From: Gammaproteobacteria bacterium
Lineage (GTDB): Bacteria; Pseudomonadota; Gammaproteobacteria; UBA12402
Direction of reading: 5' to 3'
Length of the DNA stretch: 5,036 nucleotides
NCBI GenBank assembly: GCA_028282395.1
Contig: JANQHY010000013.1
Coordinates: 1-5,036 of the forward strand
Both the position numbers and the translations under genes were made by a program. Of this stretch, positions 1-5,036 are shown piece by piece; the stretch's first letter is position 1, and each line of letters starts with the position of its first letter. A model generated the notes under the pieces. The model was not told where the DNA came from. It did not search any database and saw nothing but the letters and a program-made list of their open reading frames with translations.

Positions 1-210
1 TATACGGGTAAAGTCTTCTAGCATACTTTTTACACCGCTTTTCTCTTTAAGTGGTGTATTGGAAGAGGAAAAGCGAGAGTTAGCATAGAGAGTTGGCGAT
101 TTGAGGGAAGTTGTTGTTAAATTAAACAGCGTTAAGGTTGGAAAGGTTTTGTACAATAATTGAGTTTTAGCAAGAGTGGATTTAGCCGCATTCATACTTT
201 GAGTAAACAT
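1..210 (-). CDS. Unrecognised protein, N-terminal 70 codons, runs off the left edge
   Basis: Read on the minus strand, an ATG at 210-208 opens a frame of 70 codons with no stop before the window edge, so the 3' end is missing. A strong ribosome binding site (AAAGGAG, seven bases before the ATG) supports the start. A second in-frame Met is residue 6. I do not recognise the family. The visible part is rich in Ser and Thr (22 of 70) and has nine Lys/Arg but only three acidic residues, the first being Glu56. It has no Cys. There is no convincing signal peptide: the most hydrophobic stretch, around residues 18-31, is broken by Lys21 and Pro24. The part after residue 53 (PLKEKSGVKSMLEDFTRI) looks more like the start of a folded or helical domain. 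The gene diverges from the tRNA and mrp genes, so it is not part of their operon. It could be a small cytosolic protein or an exported one; the visible part cannot decide this. Confidence 0.55.
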   Translation of the reverse strand, partial: MFTQSMNAAKSTLAKTQLLYKTFPTLTLFNLTTTSLKSPTLYANSRFSSSNTPLKEKSGVKSMLEDFTRI

Positions 211-217
211 AGAAAAA

Positions 218-224
218 CTCCTTT
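218..224 (-). promoter_or_regulatory. Ribosome binding site of the left-edge gene
   Basis: Read on the minus strand the bases are AAAGGAG, a near-perfect match to the anti-Shine-Dalgarno sequence. Seven bases separate it from the ATG at 210-208. This is the main reason to accept the left-edge frame as a real gene and to choose this ATG over the second Met at codon 6. Confidence 0.7.
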
Positions 225-290
225 ATTTTATCATCCATAATGAAGACTTTACCCGAGTATTAGCCTGATTTGAAGTGTTGGTAAGATAGT

Positions 291-324
291 CACTATTGCC
301 GGTTGCGGCAGTGGTGAAATAGTG
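291..324. repeat. Dyad / hairpin between the divergent left gene and tRNA-Val
   Basis: CACTATT at 291-297 is the exact reverse complement of AATAGTG at 318-324. Inside it, TGCCG (297-301) and CGGCA (306-310) form a second five-base stem around a GTTG loop; the two stems share T297, so they cannot both be complete. No T-run follows, so it does not look like a terminator. It lies between two divergent transcription units and overlaps the proposed tRNA promoter, so an operator role is possible but unproven. Confidence 0.35.
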
Positions 325-331
325 GTATCTT
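303..331 (+). promoter_or_regulatory. Possible promoter of tRNA-Val
   Basis: TTGCGG (303-308, three of six matches to TTGACA) is followed after 17 bases by TATCTT (326-331, four of six matches to TATAAT). A TGG just before the -10 gives an extended -10 motif. Transcription would begin near 338, about 20 bases before the mature tRNA 5' end, with a GC-rich stretch (GTGGCC) after the -10 as is common for stable RNA genes. The -35 match is weak. TAAGAT at 282-287 is an alternative -10. Confidence 0.3.
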
Positions 332-359
332 GTGGCCTCACTCAATCAGGAGTGGCAGC

Positions 360-434
360 AGGCACGTAGCTCAGCGGTAGAGCACCACCTTGACATGGTG
401 GGGGTCGTTGGTTCAATCCCAATCGTGCCTACCA
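360..434 (+). tRNA. tRNA-Val (anticodon GAC)
   Basis: The full cloverleaf can be drawn. The acceptor stem AGGCACG (360-366) pairs perfectly with CGTGCCT (424-430), followed by discriminator A431 and an encoded CCA (432-434). The D stem is GCTC (369-372) with GAGC (380-383). The anticodon stem CCACC (385-389) pairs with GGTGG (397-401) around the loop TTGACAT, giving anticodon GAC at 392-394. This reads the valine codons GUC and GUU. The variable loop is GGGTC (402-406). The T stem GTTGG/CCAAT (407-411 with 419-423, including one G-U pair) encloses TTCAATC. The anticodon and T arms closely resemble E. coli tRNA-Val(GAC) as I remember it. The first acceptor pair is A-U. It stands alone, with no second tRNA visible nearby and no clear terminator right after it. 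Confidence 0.97.
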
Positions 435-478
435 AATTAGCCTCGTATTCTTTGTAAGTAAATTCAATTCAAACAATG

Positions 479-492
479 GCCTAGGCTATAAT
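479..492 (+). promoter_or_regulatory. Consensus -10 hexamer next to an 8-base palindrome
   Basis: TATAAT at 487-492 matches the sigma-70 -10 consensus exactly. The palindrome GCCTAGGC (479-486) directly abuts it and would lie in the -10/-35 spacer. No good -35 is present at 16-18 bases; the best is TTCAAT (463-468, three of six). If used, transcription would start near 499 and give the mrp operon a leader of about 275 bases. Confidence 0.25.
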
Positions 493-528
493 CGACATCA
501 TTAGCTATAAATGCCTTTCAACAGGATT

Positions 529-550
529 GCCAAAATTTGTACAATTTGGC
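529..550 (+). repeat. Hairpin-forming inverted repeat after the tRNA gene
   Basis: GCCAAA (529-534) pairs with TTTGGC (545-550); past a one-base bulge, TT pairs with AA, leaving the loop TGTAC. A short T-run (557-560) follows only after six further bases, so it is at best a weak terminator for the tRNA transcript. The centre also contains the eight-base palindrome TTGTACAA (537-544), so a protein binding site is an alternative. Confidence 0.35.
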
Positions 551-667
551 AGCATATTTTAATGGGTTTCTACTCTGGTTATGCTTAAGATATTTATTAT
601 TTATTTTTCGTCACAATCACTACAACTGGATTACTAAGATAACTTTTGGTAAATTATGAAGAATGTA

Positions 668-713
668 GATTAAGTAATCATATTGACGAGCAACTATTTT
701 TAGTCTTCATTAT
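668..713 (+). promoter_or_regulatory. Possible mrp operon promoter with a dyad just upstream
   Basis: TTGACG (683-688) matches the -35 consensus at five of six positions. The best -10 is CATTAT (708-713, four of six) at a long spacing of 19 bases; TTCATT (706-711) gives 17 bases but a poorer match. The dyad GATTA-AG-TAATC (668-679) ends four bases before the -35, a fitting place for an activator or repressor. The proposed -10 lies inside a 14-base inverted repeat arm (702-715). A second option is TACAAT (748-753), which has no -35 at normal spacing. Confidence 0.3.
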
Positions 714-773
714 GGCTATTTTGAAGTTCGCAAGCTGATTATTAATTTACAATAGGATTGAGTGAGGTTTCTA

Positions 774-3041
774 ATGGACTTTAGTTTATATTTACTCACA
801 GGGGTATTATTGGCTTTGCCTCTTGTTTGGCGATCAAATAAACTATTTATTGCATTTATATTAGTTTATTGGTTAGTTGTATTTTTATGGTCGATACAGT
901 TCATTCATCTTTTTTCTTACTTTCCCACAGTTTGGTCACATCAATTAAAAGTCCAATTTGACTATCATATCGATGGTCTAGCACAATTATTTAGTTTGCT
1001 TATTAGTGGTATTGGCTTGCTTATTTTTGTTTATGCAGTGATTTATACACAGGATAATCCCAGTAAGAGAAAAAAGTTACTATACCTATTGCAGATATTT
1101 GCGGTTAGTATGTTATGTATCGTGCTAACCAATAATACCATTGTATTATTTTTAGCTTGGGAGCTAACCACGATCACATCTTTTTTATTAATTCAATTTG
1201 ATGCAACGGACGCTACAGCAAATCAAGCTGCTTTTAATGGCATGTTTATTTCGGTATTAGGTGGTGTGGCAATGTTGGTTGGCTTTATTCTTTTACAACA
1301 GCAAGTTGGCAGCTGGTCCATTCAATCTGCATTGCATTCATTGCAAGCTAATTCTAGCCATTTAACGCCAATATTTCTCTTATTATTATTAGGTGCTATA
1401 ACCAAGTCAGCACAATTTCCATTCTATTTTTGGTTGCCAGGTGCAATGAAGGCGCCAACACCGGTAAGCGCATATTTGCATTCTGCTACGATGGTCAATG
1501 CTGGAATTTATCTATTAGCGCGCTTTCATCCATTGCTTGGTCAAGTAAGTTATTGGTATCCTGCTTTGGCTTTTTTTGGCATGAGTACTATGCTAGTTGC
1601 GTCAATATTAAGTTTATTTCAGCGTGACCTTAAAGCACTTTTGGCCTATACAACGCTATTTGCATTGGGGTCAATGGTCTATTTGCTCGGTAGTAATCAA
1701 TGGTTAGCAGCAGAAGCAATGATAATACTATTGTTATTTCATGGTTTATATAAAGCCGCGGCTTTTATGTGGGTAGGAACAGTTGATAAAACTTATGGAA
1801 GTCGTGATATTCTCTTATTAAGAGGACTAGGGCGGCGGTGGATTTCAGCTTCATTAGCCGCTATTATCATTTTTGCTTCCATGGCAGGGTTGCCACCTTT
1901 CTTTGGATTTGTGGTCAAAGAAATGTTATATGAAGCAAAATTAGCTTCAGGTTCTATCTCATATGCCCTGATGACGATCAGTTTCATTAGTAGTATGCTG
2001 GTTGCAGCGAGTAGTTTTAAATGTTTATACTATTGGTTTATCGGGGGAGCAAGTGTTACTAAACGACAGAAATTAGCATTTGGTTTGTTGTGCCCTTTGA
2101 TTTTATCTGGATTGATTGTCTTTCTTAATAGTATAGAGTCACATTTAATAGGATTTATTAGCGCTGCTGCTGATAGTATTATATGGGAGCCAGTGGGATT
2201 TGAATCGGTTTATTCTCGATTAAGCAGTGGATTAAGTCTAGGGACTGTTGTAGGCGGAATGCTGATATTCTTAATTTTTCACTTCTATTATAAAAAAACG
2301 ATAAATTGGCCATCACAATTAAATCCGTTGGTGATCTTTGAAAAGGGTTTAAGCAAAATTCTATATTTTGGTCGATGGTTTACGTATATCACTCAAAGAC
2401 AAGCTATTAGTTATCAGTTGCTCCTCATATTAATAACGCTATTAATATGGCTGCTTGCCGCCTTGTTAAATAATTGGTCACAGTGGATGATGATAACATG
2501 GAACAACTCATCTCTAGCCGTTTCTGGGCTGAGTATACTTTTAGTTTTGTCTGGTATTAGTTTGCTATTAAGCAAAAGATTTCTAATTAATATGATAAGT
2601 TTATCTATATTTGGGCTAATTATCAGTGCTATTTTTATTTTACAAGGTGCGATAGATGTGGCAATGACACAATTACTTGTTGAAACCCTCACCGTTGTTA
2701 TTTTATTGATAGCCTTACATAAATCACAATTTCCAATTTATAAGTTAACAGCCAAACGGCGTGGATTACATGCTGTCGTGGCACTATTGCTCGGTACGTT
2801 AATAACAATATTGTTATTTGAGATGATAAGTAAGCCTTTTTCATCACATTTAAGCGAATATTTTATCCAGAATAGTTTGCCTTTGGCACATGGAAAGAAC
2901 GTTGTTAATGTCATCCTAGTTGATTTTCGTGCCTTTGATACGCTTGGTGAGGCGCTTGTAATTCTAGCAACCGCATTTGCTATTTGGTTGCTAATGAATA
3001 AAGGTGGGTCAAGAAAATCTAAAGAGAAGGGAGAGAGGTGA
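774..3041 (+). CDS. mrpA: Mrp (Mnh) Na+/H+ antiporter subunit A
   Basis: This is the largest subunit (755 residues) of the Mrp cation/proton antiporter in the cytoplasmic membrane. The protein is hydrophobic throughout. Residues about 60-420 form the proton-translocating module shared with complex I NuoL: Glu130 in LAWELT, Lys211 in TKSAQFPF, the block APTPVSAYLHSATM (227-240, with His236), His323/Lys327 in LFHGLYKAAAF, and GLPPFFGF..KE (372-383, with Lys382 and Glu383). The MrpA-specific tail follows: IDVAMTQLLVETLTVV (627-642, with Asp628 and Glu637), then VDFRAFDTLGE (716-726). That tail, with mrpB next, separates it from NuoL. It is somewhat shorter than the roughly 800 residues of Bacillus MrpA and is not fused to MrpB. 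The ATG at 774 is preferred because GTGAGG (762-767) lies six bases upstream as its ribosome binding site; a start at the GTG at 762 would add four residues and use up that site. The stop overlaps the mrpB start. Usually conserved residues are replaced at Tyr218 and Asn242. Confidence 0.96.
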   Translation: MDFSLYLLTGVLLALPLVWRSNKLFIAFILVYWLVVFLWSIQFIHLFSYFPTVWSHQLKVQFDYHIDGLAQLFSLLISGIGLLIFVYAVIYTQDNPSKRKKLLYLLQIFAVSMLCIVLTNNTIVLFLAWELTTITSFLLIQFDATDATANQAAFNGMFISVLGGVAMLVGFILLQQQVGSWSIQSALHSLQANSSHLTPIFLLLLLGAITKSAQFPFYFWLPGAMKAPTPVSAYLHSATMVNAGIYLLARFHPLLGQVSYWYPALAFFGMSTMLVASILSLFQRDLKALLAYTTLFALGSMVYLLGSNQWLAAEAMIILLLFHGLYKAAAFMWVGTVDKTYGSRDILLLRGLGRRWISASLAAIIIFASMAGLPPFFGFVVKEMLYEAKLASGSISYALMTISFISSMLVAASSFKCLYYWFIGGASVTKRQKLAFGLLCPLILSGLIVFLNSIESHLIGFISAAADSIIWEPVGFESVYSRLSSGLSLGTVVGGMLIFLIFHFYYKKTINWPSQLNPLVIFEKGLSKILYFGRWFTYITQRQAISYQLLLILITLLIWLLAALLNNWSQWMMITWNNSSLAVSGLSILLVLSGISLLLSKRFLINMISLSIFGLIISAIFILQGAIDVAMTQLLVETLTVVILLIALHKSQFPIYKLTAKRRGLHAVVALLLGTLITILLFEMISKPFSSHLSEYFIQNSLPLAHGKNVVNVILVDFRAFDTLGEALVILATAFAIWLLMNKGGSRKSKEKGER

Positions 3042-3448
3042 TGTCAGTTTTCCTTCAAACAGCAGCACGTTTTCTAGTACAGATAATATTGCTTCTTTCA
3101 ATTCTATTAGTTTTGCGTGGCCATAATTATCCGGGTGGAGGTTTTATTGGGTCACTTGTAGCAACATCATCAATTGGATTGTATACATTAGCGTTTGGAT
3201 TGAAAACTAGTGGTTTTGATCGCTGGTCGCCATTGATTATTGTGCTAGGGTTAATACTGTTATTGATAAGCATTAGCGTTTCATTACTATTTTCTCAACC
3301 AATTTTAACAGGTATATGGATTAATATTCCTTTTTGGAGTAAAGGGCTTAAGCTAGGAACGCCATTGCTATTTGATTTCGGTATTTACTTTCTAATTGTC
3401 GGAAGTTTATCTTGGTTAATCGTTGAATTAGAGGATGAATCATCATGA
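3041..3448 (+). CDS. mrpB: Mrp (Mnh) Na+/H+ antiporter subunit B
   Basis: This small integral membrane subunit (135 residues) is needed for assembly and activity of the Mrp complex. The family signature is clear: LRGHNYPGGGFIGSL at residues 25-39, and GTPLLFDFG at 106-114, the usual GTPxLFD motif. About four hydrophobic segments are visible (roughly 11-25, 35-53, 63-85 and 109-129), followed by a short acidic C-terminal tail. The length is normal for the family. The ATG at 3041 shares its A with the mrpA stop (TGATG), and AGGGAG (3028-3033) lies seven bases upstream. The in-frame GTG at 3038 would add one residue but is only four bases from that site. The gene overlaps mrpC at its end by ATGA. 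Being separate from mrpA, it indicates the seven-gene form of the operon rather than the form with fused A and B. Confidence 0.95.
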   Translation: MSVFLQTAARFLVQIILLLSILLVLRGHNYPGGGFIGSLVATSSIGLYTLAFGLKTSGFDRWSPLIIVLGLILLLISISVSLLFSQPILTGIWINIPFWSKGLKLGTPLLFDFGIYFLIVGSLSWLIVELEDESS

Positions 3449-3738
3449 TTATTTTAGCTTGTGGTATTTTAATTGGGATAAGTTTTTATTTGATTTTAGA
3501 AGAGAATATGGCGAGGCGAGTATTTGGCTTGGTCGTTCTGGGAAGTGCTATAAATCTGATTATCTTGATTAGTGGACGACTCTATTCAGTTCGTCCAGCA
3601 TTTATTAATGGTCAAACAGTCGGCGTTGCAAATCCTCTTCCGCAGGCTTTAATTTTAACGGCAATTGTCATTGGATTTGGATTGCTTACTTTTTTATGTG
3701 CACTGTTAAAAAAAACATTGCCAAAAAATGGACGATAA
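3445..3738 (+). CDS. mrpC: Mrp (Mnh) Na+/H+ antiporter subunit C
   Basis: This subunit is related to NuoK of complex I and packs beside MrpA and MrpD in the membrane. It has 97 residues, a little shorter than the usual 110 or so. Three hydrophobic segments are visible (about 2-18, 26-43 and 67-88). The family signature is the third segment with its lead-in, NPLPQALILTAIVIGFG (63-79). The second segment carries the GSAINLIIL block (33-41), including Asn37. Position 63 is Asn, where I recall most MrpC proteins having Asp. The start ATG overlaps the mrpB stop as ATGA (3445-3448), and GAGGA (3431-3435) lies nine bases upstream, so translation is probably coupled. The stop comes four bases before the preferred mrpD start. 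Confidence 0.95.
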   Translation: MIILACGILIGISFYLILEENMARRVFGLVVLGSAINLIILISGRLYSVRPAFINGQTVGVANPLPQALILTAIVIGFGLLTFLCALLKKTLPKNGR

Positions 3739-3742
3739 ATTC

Positions 3743-5036
3743 ATGAGTATTTCAAAGATTTTGCTTAGCATGATTTTTTTATGGCCAATAGTTTCTATAG
3801 TTATTCACATATTGCTGCCAAAGTCAGCCAATAAAACCTGTCAAATTATACAAGGCGCTTTAATAGTTAGTTGGTTATTATCAGTAATAGCTTTGTTAGC
3901 GCTTAATTCCCAACCTTTAGTGATGAAGATAGGAGGCTGGATATCACCATTTGGTATATCTTTAGTATCAGATCAGTTAAGTCAACTTATGATGCTAGTG
4001 TTTGCAACAGTATCAGTTTGTATTAGTTTTTATAGTTATTATGATAACACTGTTAAAATGAGTCAAAAAAAACTATTTTATATTGGTTTTTGGCTTTTAT
4101 TATTGGGCATATCAGGCGCTCTGTTCACCGCGGATATTTTTAATTTGTATGTATGGTTTGAGGTGATATTGGTCAGTGCATTTATTTTGCTTGGAATTGG
4201 TGCTCAACAGAACTATCATGCAATTATGAACTATGCGCTGATAAATATTATTGGTACGTTGATTATGTTGCTGGGAATTGCTTTAATTTATGGCGTATTG
4301 GGCAGTTTAAGTTATGCAGAAATTGCTTATAAACTGACACAGAATCAGTATCAAGAAGTATTGCCAATTCTATGCTTGCTACTGTTTTCTATTGGTCTAA
4401 AAGGGGCTGTTTTTCCTCTCTACTTCTGGTTGCCTAAAGCTTATCCAAAAACTAGTCGTTCATCAATGTTACTATTATCGAGTTTGATTACTAAAGCTGT
4501 CATGGTTGTATTATTGCGTCTGGTATGGTTATGGCCACCTTTGCATGCAGAATTTATCAGGCATAGTTTATTATTTATAGCATTAGCAACTATGTTTTTT
4601 GGGGTAATGGGTGCTGCAAGCCAGTTTCGCTTTAAAGATATTTTGGCCTTTCATATTATTAGCCAGTTAGGCTATATCTTATTTGCCATTATTTTACCTT
4701 CCACATTTGCTATCATTGCTGCTGTCTATTTTATTATTCATAATGTTTTGGTTAAGACCAATCTATTTATGGTGGCAAGTGTAGTTGAGCAACATAGTGG
4801 TACCAGCGATTTAAAAAAGTTAGGTGGCTTGCTAGAGCAGCACAAATGGCTTGGCTTGGTCTTCTTTCTATCAGCTATATCATTAGCAGGATTTCCGCCG
4901 TTATCTGGCTTTTGGGGCAAGCTCTTTATCATTAAGGCGGCGTTAGATTCTCACTTTTATGGCGGCATTGTTGTCGCACTTGTAGTAAGTTTGTTTACAC
5001 TCTATTCTATGATTAAGATTTGGCGTTATGTGTTTT
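3743..5036 (+). CDS. mrpD: Mrp (Mnh) Na+/H+ antiporter subunit D, 3' end beyond the window
   Basis: This is the NuoM/NuoN-like large subunit, which carries a proton pathway of the antiporter. The frame stays open for 431 codons to the right edge; the usual total is about 490-500, so only the last few segments are missing. Key sites are DIFNLYVWFEVILVS (131-145) with Glu140; Lys220 in SIGLKGAVFPLYFWLP; Lys251 in LITKA; LAFHIISQLGY (301-311); His333 and Lys338 in IIHNVLVKTNLF; and AGFPPLSGFWGK (382-393) ending in Lys393. These are the membrane charges expected of an active subunit. The stretch at 231-250 departs from the family (Lys-Thr-Ser-Arg where Pro-Pro-x-x-Val is usual). The ATG at 3743 lies four bases after the mrpC stop, with only a weak GGA (3730-3732) before it, so translation may depend on ribosomes ending mrpC. 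An in-frame ATG at 3728 would add five residues and overlap mrpC by 11 bases, but has no ribosome binding site. Confidence 0.95.
   Translation, partial: MSISKILLSMIFLWPIVSIVIHILLPKSANKTCQIIQGALIVSWLLSVIALLALNSQPLVMKIGGWISPFGISLVSDQLSQLMMLVFATVSVCISFYSYYDNTVKMSQKKLFYIGFWLLLLGISGALFTADIFNLYVWFEVILVSAFILLGIGAQQNYHAIMNYALINIIGTLIMLLGIALIYGVLGSLSYAEIAYKLTQNQYQEVLPILCLLLFSIGLKGAVFPLYFWLPKAYPKTSRSSMLLLSSLITKAVMVVLLRLVWLWPPLHAEFIRHSLLFIALATMFFGVMGAASQFRFKDILAFHIISQLGYILFAIILPSTFAIIAAVYFIIHNVLVKTNLFMVASVVEQHSGTSDLKKLGGLLEQHKWLGLVFFLSAISLAGFPPLSGFWGKLFIIKAALDSHFYGGIVVALVVSLFTLYSMIKIWRYVF

Larger units (their letters stand above)
435..773. other. Intergenic region between tRNA-Val and mrpA
   Basis: These 339 bases are strongly AT-rich. 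I see no reading frame with a supported start on either strand and no second RNA gene. The region holds a perfect TATAAT, a TTGACG box, a hairpin at 529-550, a short dyad at 668-679 and one arm of a 14-base inverted repeat at 702-715. It most likely carries the 3' end of the tRNA transcript and the promoter and leader of the mrp operon. Confidence 0.6.

Noticed and set aside
407..434. The tRNA 3' end as an attachment site of an integrated element.
   Set aside because: No second copy of this sequence and no integrase gene are visible in the window.
336..767. A 12-base inverted match, CCTCACTCAATC (336-347) with GATTGAGTGAGG (756-767).
   Set aside because: It is shorter than the 14-base repeats and one arm is mostly the mrpA ribosome binding region; its order relative to the 14-base arms does not fit a single inverted segment. 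Chance is the simplest reading.
762..773. Upstream GTG start for mrpA adding four residues.
   Set aside because: The GTG is part of the GTGAGG that serves as the ribosome binding site six bases before the ATG at 774, and only a weak AGGA lies before it.
1430..1627. A 65-codon plus-strand frame within mrpA.
   Set aside because: It overlaps the conserved MrpA antiporter core in another frame and has no recognisable protein features.
1793..1987. A 64-codon minus-strand frame within mrpA.
   Set aside because: It is antisense to the conserved GLPPFFGF region of MrpA and shows no family motif.
2414..2692. A 92-codon minus-strand frame within mrpA.
   Set aside because: It is the longest antisense frame but lies opposite the conserved MrpA C-terminal module and has no recognisable domain.
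4738..4932. A 64-codon minus-strand frame within mrpD.
   Set aside because: It is antisense to conserved MrpD motifs and has no sign of being a gene.
774..5036. The operon as part of respiratory complex I (nuoL/M/K-like genes).
   Set aside because: The MrpA-specific tail, the MrpB signature and the order A-B-C-D mark it as an Mrp antiporter; no other complex I genes are present.

Overview
The window is AT-rich chromosomal DNA, most likely from a gammaproteobacterium. That placement is an inference. It rests on a tRNA-Val(GAC) whose anticodon and T arms closely resemble the E. coli type and whose CCA is encoded, on clear purine-rich Shine-Dalgarno sequences, and on AT-rich codon choice. A Legionella/Coxiella-like lineage would fit, but nothing here proves it.

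Layout: positions 1-210 hold the first 70 codons of a gene on the minus strand that runs off the left edge and that I do not recognise. Positions 211-359 form a divergent spacer with the ribosome binding site of that gene, a dyad at 291-324 and a possible tRNA promoter. Positions 360-434 encode tRNA-Val(GAC). Positions 435-773 have no convincing gene; they hold promoter-like and dyad sequences and lead into an operon on the plus strand. From 774 to the right edge the DNA is a tightly packed Mrp (Mnh/Pha) operon: mrpA (774-3041), mrpB (3041-3448), mrpC (3445-3738) and the first 431 codons of mrpD (3743 to the edge).

The four mrp products are membrane subunits of one multisubunit cation/proton antiporter, which uses the proton gradient to expel Na+ and/or K+ and helps control pH and salt. 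MrpA and MrpD are the large subunits related to complex I NuoL and NuoM/N, MrpC resembles NuoK, and MrpB is small and specific to the Mrp family. mrpA and mrpB are separate genes, as in the seven-gene form, so mrpE, mrpF and mrpG are expected beyond the right edge. Start and stop codons overlap or nearly touch at every junction, which points to one transcript with coupled translation.

The operon is a known system, and I did not find a clearly new one. The points worth a second look are substitutions at usually conserved polar or proline positions in MrpA, MrpC and MrpD, the acid-poor, hydroxyl-rich start of the left-edge protein, and 14-base inverted repeats placed around the tRNA gene.
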